The notes: generated by a model not told the origin, from the sequence alone. A stretch of 58,592 bases of DNA from an uncultured Oscillospiraceae bacterium (GCA_934667815.1 CAKUMO010000017.1:1-58592); one strand, 5' to 3'. Positions 15,856 to 24,290 are shown, numbered from the stretch's first letter. Made by a program: numbers and translations.

Positions 15856-16212
15856 TTATGGACTCTCCTTTTCGTCTTTTTCGTCTTTTTCACTGCACCA
15901 GAGATGGCAGGCCAGCGACAGCACCAGATCGCGCGGCGAGGGTTTTTCCTGCGGGGAATATCCCAACGCCCGCGTCAGCGCCTCCCGATCTCCGCACTGC
16001 CAGATGTCGTCCAACGCTCTGGAAAGCGCCTTCCAAACGGCGGCCGTGCTCTTGCCGCAGAGCCGTCCGGCCTCCGTGCAGATCACTTTCATTTGCGGCT
16101 CGGAGGGCATACAGAGTACCGCCACCGTGACCGCCTGCGTCAGAACATAATAGCAGCTTTTTCCCCTGTGCCCGCTGATGCTCTGAACCACCATGCTCGC
16201 ATTCTTTCTCAT
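15856..16212 (-). CDS. Orphan Spo0A C-terminal (DNA-binding) domain protein
   Basis: 118 residues. Nearly the whole protein corresponds to the Spo0A effector domain: GHRGKSCYYVLTQAVTVAV at the start, the recognition region TEAGRLCGKSTAAVWKALSR, then DDIWQCGDREALTRALGYS, matching the family order GH-x-KGY, TPSRVERAIRHAI and W-x-GN...FGY. The receiver domain with its phosphorylation site is absent. AAGGAG lies about 9 bases before the ATG. The Cys-rich variant and lack of a receiver suggest a phosphorylation-independent regulator, perhaps binding 0A-like boxes. It is not the main Spo0A of the cell, which has about 260 residues. Confidence 0.75.
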   Translation of the reverse strand: MRKNASMVVQSISGHRGKSCYYVLTQAVTVAVLCMPSEPQMKVICTEAGRLCGKSTAAVWKALSRALDDIWQCGDREALTRALGYSPQEKPSPRDLVLSLACHLWCSEKDEKDEKESP

Positions 16213-16324
16213 ACCCCAACTCTCCTTCTAATGTGATAGAAGTATTTTATCATACTTTTTTCAAATTTTGTACAGATTAGACTAAACACAACATTTATCG
16301 ACAGATAACTTTGGAGGTTCTGAT

Positions 16325-17680
16325 ATGTCCAGTCTGATATTTCGTAATCTATCCGCACTTGTTACCTGTAACGACCGGGATGCGCTGCTGCGCGGTGTGG
16401 ACATTTACTGCGAAAACGGTGTGATCGCCGCAATCGGCCCGCAGCTTCCGCAGAAGGCCGAGCGGGAGCTGGACGGCTCTCACCTGCTTTGCTATCCCGG
16501 CCTCATCAACACGCATCATCATCTCTATCAGCAGTTCTCGCGCAATCTGCCGCAGGTGCAGAATATGGAGCTGTTCGACTGGCTGAAAACACTCTACGAA
16601 ATCTGGAAGAACCTCGATGAGACCGTCGTGCGTTATTCCTCGCTGACGGGCATGGGCGAGCTGATGAAAAACGGCTGCACTACCTGTTTTGACCACCACT
16701 ATGTCTTTCCCGCAAACGGCGGCGACCTGATCGGCGCGCAGTTCGAAGCCGCCGAAACGCTCGGCATGCGAATGTACGCCTCACGCGGCAGCATGGATCT
16801 GTCCGTCAAGGACGGCGGCCTGCCGCCTGACAGCGTCGTGCAGAGCGTGGACGAGATTCTGCACGACAGTATCCGCCTGATTGAAAAATATCACGATCCC
16901 TCCTTTGGCTCCATGCGCTGTGTCGCGCTGGCGCCCTGTTCGCCGTTTTCCGTGTCGGCGGAGCTTCTGAAGCAGAGCGCACTGCTGGCACGGCAGTACC
17001 ACGTCCGGTTGCACACACATCTTTGTGAAACGAAGGACGAGGAAAACTACACGCTCTCCCGCTGCCAAATGCGCCCGCTGGAATACATGGAAAGTCTCGG
17101 CTGGATCGGTTCGGATGTCTGGTTTGCGCATGGCATCCACTTCAACGACGCGGAATTAAAGCGTCTTGCCGAGACCGGCACGGGCATCGCACACTGCCCG
17201 GTATCGAACATGAAGCTCTCGTCCGGCATTGCGCGCATTCCGGAGATGCTGGAATTGGGCGTGCCCGTGGGTCTGGCTGTGGACGGCTCTGCATCACAGG
17301 ACGGCTCCGACCTCCTGGAAGAAATCCGCATTTGCTATCTCCTGCACCGCCTCAATTCCTCGAAAAAAGCACCCAGCGGCTACGACGTTCTGAAAATGGC
17401 CACACGCGGCTCGGCGCGTCTGCTTGGGCGGACGGACATCGGCTCAATCGAGGTCAGCAAGTGCGCGGACTTCTTCCTCGTGGACGAACGTCGGCTGGAG
17501 CTGGTCGGCGCGACCTACGACCCGATGAACGTGTTCGGCACGGTCGGCCTGCGCGCACCGGTGGATTACACTGTCGTCAACGGTAAAATCACCGTGGAAA
17601 ACGGCCACCTTGTCACCGTAGACGAGCCGGTCGTAGCCGAACAGGCCCGAAAGGTCTGTGAAGAATATTTAAATAAGTAA
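16325..17680 (+). CDS. 8-oxoguanine deaminase-like amidohydrolase
   Basis: 451 residues. Metal-dependent amidohydrolase barrel with INTHHHLYQQFSRNLP (metal-binding H-x-H), HTHLCETKDEE, the FAHGIHF histidine, the AHCPVSNMKLSSG block and the metal aspartate in GLAVDGSASQDGS. The sequence resembles 8-oxoguanine deaminases and hydroxyatrazine-type hydrolases, which hydrolyse the exocyclic amino group of a purine or triazine and release ammonia. The position near ssnA and ygfK favours a purine substrate. GGAGG precedes the ATG by about 8 bases. Guanine deaminase is a possible alternative activity. Confidence 0.78.
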   Translation: MSSLIFRNLSALVTCNDRDALLRGVDIYCENGVIAAIGPQLPQKAERELDGSHLLCYPGLINTHHHLYQQFSRNLPQVQNMELFDWLKTLYEIWKNLDETVVRYSSLTGMGELMKNGCTTCFDHHYVFPANGGDLIGAQFEAAETLGMRMYASRGSMDLSVKDGGLPPDSVVQSVDEILHDSIRLIEKYHDPSFGSMRCVALAPCSPFSVSAELLKQSALLARQYHVRLHTHLCETKDEENYTLSRCQMRPLEYMESLGWIGSDVWFAHGIHFNDAELKRLAETGTGIAHCPVSNMKLSSGIARIPEMLELGVPVGLAVDGSASQDGSDLLEEIRICYLLHRLNSSKKAPSGYDVLKMATRGSARLLGRTDIGSIEVSKCADFFLVDERRLELVGATYDPMNVFGTVGLRAPVDYTVVNGKITVENGHLVTVDEPVVAEQARKVCEEYLNK

Positions 17681-17681
17681 C

Positions 17682-17707
17682 AAAAAACCGGCGCATGCCG
17701 GTTTTTT
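17682..17707 (+). terminator. Terminator of the deaminase gene
   Basis: AAAAAACCGGC, loop GCAT, GCCGGTTTTTT, starting one base after the stop codon. A near-identical hairpin occurs at 17960-17987. Confidence 0.88.
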
Positions 17708-17959
17708 GCAGCGTGTCGAAAAGCTTTTTCGGCACGCTGCCAGACTGTGAAAAAGTTCGGAAGGCAAGCAACTCACGCTCGTCGGCGTACATAGGTACGG
17801 TAGAGCGTGAGTTGCGCAGTAAGTCAAAATCCTTGCGCAGCAAGTTGGTTTTCAGATTATAAAGTTTGGAATACCAAACTTTTGTAAATGAAATTCAGAG
17901 AGTAAAAATCCGTTGAATTGTGAATCGATTTTGACGATTACGGACTTTTTGACAGTCTG
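17708..17959. repeat. Multi-hairpin intergenic element
   Basis: A 252-base stretch without a gene but full of inverted repeats. It contains 17708-17715 with 17733-17740 (GCAGCGTG), 17768-17780 with 17803-17815 (13 bp, extended by CGTAC/GTACG), and 17861-17869 with 17874-17882 (9 bp). An outer imperfect pair, 17741-17760 with 17940-17959, matches at 17 of 20 positions. Near-identical terminator hairpins flank it. This looks like a small palindromic mobile repeat or a structured RNA. Confidence 0.6.
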
Positions 17960-17987
17960 AAAAAAACCGGCGCAAGCCGGTTTTTTT
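17960..17987. terminator. Terminator of the DUF362 gene
   Basis: AAAAAAACCGGC, loop GCAA, GCCGGTTTTTTT. It lies just downstream of the minus-strand stop at 17997 and is almost identical to the terminator at 17682-17707. Both strands end in T-runs. Confidence 0.85.
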
Positions 17988-17996
17988 GTTACTTTA

Positions 17997-19133
17997 TTAC
18001 AACTTTCCCGCGATGCGGGCGGCAAGGCTTCTGTGTACGCGCATCGCACCCTTCGGGCAGAATTCCTGACAGCAGAAGCAGCAAATGCAGGCTTTACGGT
18101 CGATCTTTGCTTTCCCATTTACAATTACAATGGCGTGCGCAGGGCAGGTATCGCGGCATACGCCGCAGCCCACGCACTGCGTGCGCTTCAGGCCGGGTCT
18201 TGCACGAAGCATACCTTTGGCAAGCGTGCCCAGCAGCTTGCCCTTCTGTGCGCCGAAATCCGTACCGGTTCCCTTTTGCACCGTGACAAAATCCTTGCAT
18301 ACAAACGCCCCGGCATCACCGGAAATTTCCAGTTCCTCCGGTGTTTTGGGTGCAAGCCCCCGTTCCTGCGCGGCACGCAGCGTGGGGACGTTCTTTGCCT
18401 CCAGCCCGATGAGCTTGGCGCAAAGCAGATCGATTTTGTGCGGATTTTCGCCGGCAAGCAGCGCGCCCATATACTTGGGCGTGCCCGCCGTCGGGCCGTT
18501 GCCCTCCATGGCCTCGACCGCGTCCACAAGATACAGACGCGGCTTGAAAAATTCGTTGAGGTCGATAAGCATATTTGCGAAATCCACGGGATCCGGATAC
18601 CGATAGTGATACTCCGGCTTGATAATGCCGGGGATCGCGCCGAACAGATTCTTCGTCGCGGCGGAAAGTGAAAGCATCCCATGGCTTTTCAGCTTGCAAA
18701 AGCTGATGATCGCGTCCGCGCCGTCGAGATAGGCCGTGTAAGTAATGTGCTTTGCGACCTTGGCCGCGGGCAGATCAGCCTCCTTTTGACCGAAATCACG
18801 GTTCAGCTCCGCACCCGCTGCCTCGGCCCCGCCAAGTCCGCAGGCGCGATAGACTGCGTTCAAATGCGGCGCGGCATATGTCCCGCCGGGGCTGTCGCCG
18901 ATAACGACGTGCGCACCCTTTTCGCGCAGCAGACGCGTCAGCACGGTCAGAAGCGCCGGGTGCGTTGTTGCGGCTTTCTCCGGCTTCATGGCCGAGACCA
19001 GATTCGCCTTGATGACCACGCGCATTCCCTGCCTGACCCAGTCCAGCCCGCCGAAGGGCGCAAGCGCCTCGCGCAATGCGCGTTCGCAGACAGCCTCGGT
19101 GTAATTTTCGCAGCGCACAATTGAAACGTCCAT
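17997..19133 (-). CDS. DUF362 protein with C-terminal 2[4Fe-4S] ferredoxin domain
   Basis: 378 residues. The N-terminal DUF362 part contains VVIKANLVSAMKPEKAATTHP, VVIGDSPGGTY and FCKLKSHGMLSLSAATKNLFG, typical of this uncharacterised family. The C-terminus (about 315-365) carries two Cys motifs, CVGCGVCRDTCP and CICCFCCQEFCP, expected to bind two [4Fe-4S] clusters. It is probably a cytoplasmic redox protein. It is transcribed away from ssnA, sharing the divergent intergenic region, which suggests a link to purine catabolism. GGGGAG lies about 6 bases before the ATG. Confidence 0.85.
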   Translation of the reverse strand: MDVSIVRCENYTEAVCERALREALAPFGGLDWVRQGMRVVIKANLVSAMKPEKAATTHPALLTVLTRLLREKGAHVVIGDSPGGTYAAPHLNAVYRACGLGGAEAAGAELNRDFGQKEADLPAAKVAKHITYTAYLDGADAIISFCKLKSHGMLSLSAATKNLFGAIPGIIKPEYHYRYPDPVDFANMLIDLNEFFKPRLYLVDAVEAMEGNGPTAGTPKYMGALLAGENPHKIDLLCAKLIGLEAKNVPTLRAAQERGLAPKTPEELEISGDAGAFVCKDFVTVQKGTGTDFGAQKGKLLGTLAKGMLRARPGLKRTQCVGCGVCRDTCPAHAIVIVNGKAKIDRKACICCFCCQEFCPKGAMRVHRSLAARIAGKL

Positions 19134-19291
19134 ACTTCTCTCCCCTTTTTTAATAGTTTACTAAAGGTACGGAGAAAAGTAAAGCAAGAACTTCGCCGTC
19201 TTTCTTCGTGATTCGCCATCCCCAAACGGCATTCCTCCCTTTCGACATTCTGCTCAAAAAATAACGCCGAACTTTGTTAGATTTATCAAAC

Positions 19292-19322
19292 AAAAAAGTC
19301 TTGCACGAGCAAGACTTTTTTT
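19292..19322. promoter_or_regulatory. Palindrome overlapping the ssnA promoter
   Basis: AAAAAAGTCTTGC (19292-19304), loop ACGA, GCAAGACTTTTTT (19309-19321). It has the form of an intrinsic terminator, but no gene reads into it: DUF362 starts leftward at 19133 and ssnA starts rightward. It covers the -35 and spacer of the ssnA promoter, so an operator is the better reading. The rest of 19134-19291 has no gene. Confidence 0.55.
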
Positions 19323-19329
19323 GTATAAT
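19301..19329 (+). promoter_or_regulatory. Promoter of ssnA
   Basis: TTGCAC (19301-19306), 17-base spacer, TATAAT (19324-19329). The predicted transcript has a leader of about 140 bases before the ssnA ATG. Confidence 0.65.
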
Positions 19330-19383
19330 AATACCGTAATTGAAGATTGATAGCTGTAACGAAGTGCTGCGCGCACGGGCTTC

Positions 19384-19419
19384 CAACTATCACTCAGGGT
19401 CGCTTGAGTGGAGATGTTG
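19384..19419 (+). promoter_or_regulatory. Imperfect hairpin in the ssnA leader
   Basis: CAAC (19384-19387), AT and CACTCA (19391-19396) pair in order with TGAGTG (19405-19410), AT and GTTG (19416-19419), with small bulges. It may be part of a structured 5' leader. No known riboswitch consensus was recognised. Confidence 0.35.
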
Positions 19420-19473
19420 AACTTTTAAGGTTCCGCATCCCCATTTTGTTTTTATTCTAAGGAGGTCAACGTC

Positions 19474-20814
19474 ATGTACATTCTCGCAAACGGTAAGCTC
19501 ATCACCCGTGACCCCGCCTGCGGCTATCTGCCCGACGGCGGCGTCGTCATCGACGGAACCAAGATCAAGGAGGTCGGCAAAACCGCCGATCTGAAGGCCA
19601 AATATCCCGAGGCCGAGTTCATCGATGCCAAGGGCGGCGTCATCATGCCTGCGTTCATCAACGCGCATACGCACATCTATTCCGCTCTGGCGCGTGGCCT
19701 GTCCATCGTGGGCAATAATCCCACGAACTTCTACGAGGTGCTTGACGGCACATGGTGGGCCATCGACCGCAGACTCACGCTGGCCGGTACCCGCGCTTCT
19801 GCCGATGCACTTTACATTGACTGCATCAAGCAGGGCGTGACCACCATTTTTGACCACCACGCCTCCTACTGCGAGATTCCCGGCAGCCTGCACACCATCG
19901 CAGAATCCGCCAAGAAATTCGGCATCCGCTCCTGCCTGTGCTATGAAGTCTCCGACCGCGACGGCGAGGAAAAGTGCCTGCAGGCCATTCAGGAAAATGC
20001 CGACTTCATCACCGAGTGCGAGCAGCGTAAGGATCCGATGCTTGCTGCCATGTTTGGCGGTCATGCGCTGTTTACCATCTCCGACAAGACCTTTGACCGC
20101 ATGGTCGAGGCCAACAACGGCCGCACCGGCTACCACATCCACGTTTCCGAGGGTATGAACGACGTGTATGATTCCCTGCAAAATTACGGTCGCCGTCCGG
20201 TGCAGCGTTTGCAGGATCACGGCATTCTGGGTGAAAAGACCATTCTCGGCCACTGCATCCACGTCAACTCCGCCGAAATCGAGATTATCAAGAACACCGG
20301 CACCATGGTCGTCAACAACCCCGAGTCCAACATGGGCAATGCCGTGGGCACCTGCCCGGTTCTGCCGCTTTACAAGGCCGGTATCCTGCTCGGCATGGGC
20401 ACCGACGCCTATACCAACGACATGCTCGAGTCCATCAAGGTCGCCCTGTGCGCACAGCGTCAGAACGCCTGTCTGCCGAACGTCGGCTGGTGCGAGGTCA
20501 CGGACATGCTCTTTAAGAACAATGCCAAGATCGGCGCGAAATACTTCCCGGACGAGCTTGGCGTTTTGAAGGCAGGCGCGGCCGCGGACGTGATCGTCAT
20601 GGATTACAAGCCGTTCACCCCCTTCTCCGACGCAAACATCGACGGCCACATGATCTTCGGCATGACCGGCCGCCAGTGCCAGACCACAATCGCCAACGGC
20701 AAGCTGCTGATGAAGGATCGTGAGCTGATCGGCATCGACGAGGAAGCCGAAAACGCCCATATCCTCGAAGAAGCAAAGAAGCTCTGGGGCTCGCTGAATC
20801 ACTGCGAGTATTAA
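19474..20814 (+). CDS. ssnA: SsnA family putative aminohydrolase
   Basis: 446 residues, the usual SsnA length. An amidohydrolase-fold enzyme with FINAHTHIYSALARGL (metal H-x-H), TTIFDHHASYC, YHIHVSEGMNDVYDS, LGHCIHVN and the NNPESNMGNAVG block, and GMGTDAYTNDM carrying the metal aspartate. SsnA accompanies YgfK and selenium-dependent molybdenum hydroxylases in clusters for anaerobic purine and urate breakdown; here ygfK follows after one inserted gene. AAGGAGG lies about 6 bases before the ATG. It is distantly related to the 8-oxoguanine deaminase-like gene 1.8 kb upstream. Confidence 0.88.
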   Translation: MYILANGKLITRDPACGYLPDGGVVIDGTKIKEVGKTADLKAKYPEAEFIDAKGGVIMPAFINAHTHIYSALARGLSIVGNNPTNFYEVLDGTWWAIDRRLTLAGTRASADALYIDCIKQGVTTIFDHHASYCEIPGSLHTIAESAKKFGIRSCLCYEVSDRDGEEKCLQAIQENADFITECEQRKDPMLAAMFGGHALFTISDKTFDRMVEANNGRTGYHIHVSEGMNDVYDSLQNYGRRPVQRLQDHGILGEKTILGHCIHVNSAEIEIIKNTGTMVVNNPESNMGNAVGTCPVLPLYKAGILLGMGTDAYTNDMLESIKVALCAQRQNACLPNVGWCEVTDMLFKNNAKIGAKYFPDELGVLKAGAAADVIVMDYKPFTPFSDANIDGHMIFGMTGRQCQTTIANGKLLMKDRELIGIDEEAENAHILEEAKKLWGSLNHCEY

Positions 20815-20820
20815 AGGCCG

Positions 20821-21312
20821 ATGGACTTTCCGCAGCGAAAGTCACTGCGTTTAAAGGCGCATGATTACACACAAGGATGGTATTTTGTCACCGTCTGCAC
20901 GGCAAACCGCTTTCCTTATTTAGGAACGAGCATTCAAGGTGAGCCGTGCGTAGGGGCCGATGCCCACATCGGCCCGCAAATCCGGCTTTCAAATTTCGGC
21001 ATAATTGCAGAACAGTTTATCAAAGCCATTCCGGGGATTGATGCTTACGTCATCATGCCGAATCACATCCATCTGACCTTGGCACTTACCAATTCAGACG
21101 GGCCGATGTGGGCATCGGCCCCTACGCAACCATTATCCGTAAGGATTCGTTCCTTCAAAATACTTACCAGCAAAGCCGTCGGAGTTCGGCTTTGGCAGCG
21201 TTCCTATTATGAACACGCCATCCGAAACGAAGCCGACTATCTCCGCGTTCGGCAATATATTGCTGACAATCCTGCACGCTGGTTTGAGGACGAGTATTAT
21301 AAAACAACATAA
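20821..21312 (+). CDS. REP-associated tyrosine transposase (RAYT), Y1_Tnp family
   Basis: 163 residues. A single-strand DNA nuclease of the HUH type: MPNHIHL near residue 80 supplies the metal-binding histidines, and the C-terminal YYEHAIRNEADYLRVRQYI holds the candidate catalytic tyrosine of RAYTs. The start YTQGWYFVTVCTANR is also typical. It lies between ssnA and ygfK with only a weak ribosome binding site, apparently inserted into the operon in the same direction. Remarkably, two 30-bp REP-like sequences in opposite orientation lie inside the reading frame and are translated as CVGADAHIGP and DGPMWASAPTQ. Confidence 0.88.
   Translation: MDFPQRKSLRLKAHDYTQGWYFVTVCTANRFPYLGTSIQGEPCVGADAHIGPQIRLSNFGIIAEQFIKAIPGIDAYVIMPNHIHLTLALTNSDGPMWASAPTQPLSVRIRSFKILTSKAVGVRLWQRSYYEHAIRNEADYLRVRQYIADNPARWFEDEYYKTT
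20947..20976 (+). repeat. REP-like hairpin inside the RAYT gene, copy 1
   Basis: TGC, then GTAG, then GGGCCGATG-CCCA-CATCGGCCC, which folds as a 9-bp stem with a 4-base loop. The GTAG tetranucleotide next to the hairpin foot is the classic layout of REP sequences recognised by RAYTs. It is an exact inverted copy of 21099-21128. Confidence 0.85.
21099..21128 (-). repeat. REP-like hairpin inside the RAYT gene, copy 2
   Basis: Perfect 30-base reverse complement of 20947-20976, so the two form a head-to-head pair 122 bases apart, like a BIME. It also stays in the reading frame of the transposase. Confidence 0.85.
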
Positions 21313-21328
21313 TTTGGAGGTAACACCC

Positions 21329-24277
21329 ATGTCCGAAAGAATGTATCCCATTCCCTTTAAGGATTTAATGCACTGGATCGTGACCGAACGCGCCAACACC
21401 GGCGAAGTGTTCGGCATTCACCAGTCCTATACCGCCGACCCCAAGAAAATGCTCCCCATCTTCGGTGAAAAGATCGAAACGCCCTTCGGCCCGGCCGCAG
21501 GCCCGAACAGCCAGCTCGCGCAGAACATCATCGCGTCCTACGTTGCGGGCGCGCGCTTCTTCGAGGTCAAGACCGTGCAGAAGATGGACGGCGAAGATCT
21601 GGCCCGCTGCGTGCCGCGTCCGTGCATTCTGGCTGACGACGAGGGCTATAATCAGGAATGGTCCACCGAGCTGGAGGTTCGTCAGGCACTTGACGAATAC
21701 ATCAAGGCCTGGTGCGCCCTGAAGGTCATGGCGAAGGTCTGGGGCTACGGCGATCCGGACGGCTTCGTGTTCAATATGTCTGTCGGCTACGACCTCGACG
21801 GCATCAAGGGCGAGAAGATCGACCACTACATCGAGTCCATGAAGGACGCCTCCGCCACGCCCGTCTTTACCGAGTGCAAGCAAGTACTGACCGAGCTGTT
21901 CCCGGACGAAAAGGACTTTATCGCAGGCATTTCTCCGCACGTCTCCCGCAGCGTCACACTCTCCACGCTGCACGGCTGCCCGCCCGACGAGATCGAGCGC
22001 ATTGCATCCTATCTCATCACCGAGAAAAAGGTCAACACCTTCGTCAAGTGCAACCCGACCATTCTCGGCTACCACGATGCGCGCAGCATTCTCGACTCCA
22101 TGGGCTATGACTACATCGTCTTTGACGACCATCATTTCAACGAGGATCTGCAATGGAAGGATGCCGTGCCGATGTTCGAGCGTCTGCAGGCGCTTGCGGA
22201 CCAGAACGGTCTGGAATTCGGCCTGAAGCTGTCGAATACCTTCCCCGTCGATACCACGCGTGGTGAGCTGCCGAACAATGAAATGTACATGTCCGGCCGT
22301 TCCCTGTTCCCGCTGACCATTGAAATGTGCCGCCGTATCTCCACGCAGTTCGGCGGAAAGATGAAGATTTCCTTCGCCGGCGGCGCAGAATACTTCAACT
22401 GCGACAAGCTCTTTGCCGCAGGCATCTGGCCGATCACCGTTGCAACAACCATCCTCAAGCCGGGCGGCTACAACCGTCTCGTACAGATGTCCAAGAAGGT
22501 CGAGGGCATGGAATTCAAGCCCTTCACCGGCACGGACACCGAGGCCATTGCCGAAATGAGCCGCGCCTGCCGCACGGATTATCACCACGTCAAGCCCGTT
22601 AAACCGCTGCCGTCCCGCAAGAACGACGAGCAGGTGCCACTGGTCGATTGCTATATGGCTCCCTGCAAGGGCGGCTGCCCCATCGCGCAGGACATTCCCG
22701 AATATATCGAGCTGTGCAAAAAGGGCCTTTACAACGAAGCTCTCAAGCTCATCACCCAGAAGAACCCCCTGCCCTTCATCACCGGCACGATCTGCGCACA
22801 CCGCTGCATGGGTAAGTGCAACCGCAATTTCTATGACGAAGCCGTGCAGATCCGCTCGACCAAGCTGCTGGCTGCCGAACACGGCTATGAAGCGCTGATG
22901 GCCTCCATCGAGCGTCCCGCACCCGTCGCAGGTAAAAAGGCCGCCATCATCGGCGGCGGCCCGACCGGCATTGCCGCAGCCTATTTCCTCGGCCGCGCCG
23001 GCGTTCGCTGCACGATCTTTGAGCGCACCGGTGCGCTGGGCGGCATCGTCCGTCATGTCATTCCCGAATTCCGCATCTCCGAAGAAGCCATCGGCAAGGA
23101 TGTCGCACTGATGCTCGCCTACGGCGCAGAAGTCAGACTCAACACCGAGGCTCCCTCCGTCGAGGAGCTGAAAAAGCAGGGCTACACGCACATTCTCTAC
23201 GCAGTCGGCGCATGGAAGCCCGGCAAGCTGGACATTGAGGGCAACGTCCGCGGCGTCATCGGCTGGCTGGAGGAAATGAAGGCCGGTAAGGGCGGCGAGC
23301 TGGGCCACGTCGCGGTCGTCGGCGGCGGCAACACCGCCATGGACGCGGCTCGCGTAGCAAAGCGCGCGGGCGCAAAGTCCTCGACGCTCGTCTATCGCCG
23401 CACCAAGAAGTACATGCCTGCCGATGCCGAGGAGCTGGAGCTGGCCATTGCGGATGGCGTGGAATTCCTCGAGCTGGTCGCACCCGTCGCCCAGAAGGAC
23501 GGCAAGCTGATCTGCAACAAGATGAAGCTCGGCGAACCGGATGCCTCCGGCCGCAGAAGCCCCGTTCCCACCGGCGAAACGGTCGAGATTCCCTGTGATC
23601 TCGTGATCTCCGCCGTCGGCGAGCAGGTGGACGACACACTCTTTACCGCAAACGGCATCGAGCTGAACGCGAAGAAGCGTCCTGCCTTCCACACGAACCT
23701 CGAGAACGTCTACGCCGCAGGCGATGCCGCACGCGGCCCCGCGACCGTGGTCGAGGGCATTGCCGACGCCGCCCGCTTCGCGGAGGCCGTCATCGGTGAA
23801 GCGCACACCTACGAGATCCCCGCAGCGGCCTATCCCACCGCCGCCGAAGCCGTCGCCAAGAAGGGCACGCTCGTCATGGCCTGCAACGCTGCCTGCGAGG
23901 GCGACCGCTGCCTGGACTGCAACACCGTCTGCCAGAACTGCGCCGATGTCTGCCCGAACCGCGCAAACGTCGTCATCCGCTTTGCCGACGGCCGCACGCA
24001 GATCCTCCACGTTGACAAAATGTGCAACGAGTGCGGCAACTGCACCTCCTTCTGTCCCTACGCCTCTCAGCCCTGTAAGGACAAGTTCACGCTGTTCCAG
24101 ACCGAGCGCGACATGGAGGACTCCGCAAACCGCGGCTTCTGCTTCCTCGCAGACGGCAAGGTTCGCGTCCGCCTGTGCGAGACAAAGGACTACGATCTGG
24201 ACGCTCCCAACGATCTGCCGAAGGACATCGAGCTGTTCATCCTGACCGTCAGGGAAAAATACAGCTACCTGTTCTGA
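21329..24277 (+). CDS. ygfK: YgfK-type Fe-S flavoprotein (putative selenate reductase subunit)
   Basis: 982 residues from the ATG at 21329, chosen because GGAGG lies 9 bases upstream; the frame is open from 21209. Residues 1 to about 430 are a dihydroorotate dehydrogenase-like barrel. Near 440-500 a GltD-type cysteine domain follows (CYMAPCKGGCP, CAHRCMGKCNRNF). Near 537 comes the FAD-binding IIGGGPTGIAAAYFLGRAG and near 660 the NAD(P)-binding VVGGGNTAMDAARVA. The C-terminus (about 850-915) has further cysteine clusters (CLDCNTVCQNCADVCP, CNECGNCTSFCP). YgfK is tied by gene neighbourhood to purine and urate catabolism in anaerobic gut bacteria. An electron-transfer role with a purine-derived substrate is likely, and the old selenate label is doubtful. 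Confidence 0.9.
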   Translation: MSERMYPIPFKDLMHWIVTERANTGEVFGIHQSYTADPKKMLPIFGEKIETPFGPAAGPNSQLAQNIIASYVAGARFFEVKTVQKMDGEDLARCVPRPCILADDEGYNQEWSTELEVRQALDEYIKAWCALKVMAKVWGYGDPDGFVFNMSVGYDLDGIKGEKIDHYIESMKDASATPVFTECKQVLTELFPDEKDFIAGISPHVSRSVTLSTLHGCPPDEIERIASYLITEKKVNTFVKCNPTILGYHDARSILDSMGYDYIVFDDHHFNEDLQWKDAVPMFERLQALADQNGLEFGLKLSNTFPVDTTRGELPNNEMYMSGRSLFPLTIEMCRRISTQFGGKMKISFAGGAEYFNCDKLFAAGIWPITVATTILKPGGYNRLVQMSKKVEGMEFKPFTGTDTEAIAEMSRACRTDYHHVKPVKPLPSRKNDEQVPLVDCYMAPCKGGCPIAQDIPEYIELCKKGLYNEALKLITQKNPLPFITGTICAHRCMGKCNRNFYDEAVQIRSTKLLAAEHGYEALMASIERPAPVAGKKAAIIGGGPTGIAAAYFLGRAGVRCTIFERTGALGGIVRHVIPEFRISEEAIGKDVALMLAYGAEVRLNTEAPSVEELKKQGYTHILYAVGAWKPGKLDIEGNVRGVIGWLEEMKAGKGGELGHVAVVGGGNTAMDAARVAKRAGAKSSTLVYRRTKKYMPADAEELELAIADGVEFLELVAPVAQKDGKLICNKMKLGEPDASGRRSPVPTGETVEIPCDLVISAVGEQVDDTLFTANGIELNAKKRPAFHTNLENVYAAGDAARGPATVVEGIADAARFAEAVIGEAHTYEIPAAAYPTAAEAVAKKGTLVMACNAACEGDRCLDCNTVCQNCADVCPNRANVVIRFADGRTQILHVDKMCNECGNCTSFCPYASQPCKDKFTLFQTERDMEDSANRGFCFLADGKVRVRLCETKDYDLDAPNDLPKDIELFILTVREKYSYLF

Positions 24278-24290
24278 GCTAACCCTTTCA

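Noticed and set aside
17613..17843. 76-codon minus-strand frame across the multi-hairpin element
   Set aside because: Runs over a terminator and inverted repeats and into the deaminase gene; palindromes explain the sequence better.
19390..20802. 470-codon minus-strand open frame
   Set aside because: Antisense to ssnA, with no start signal.
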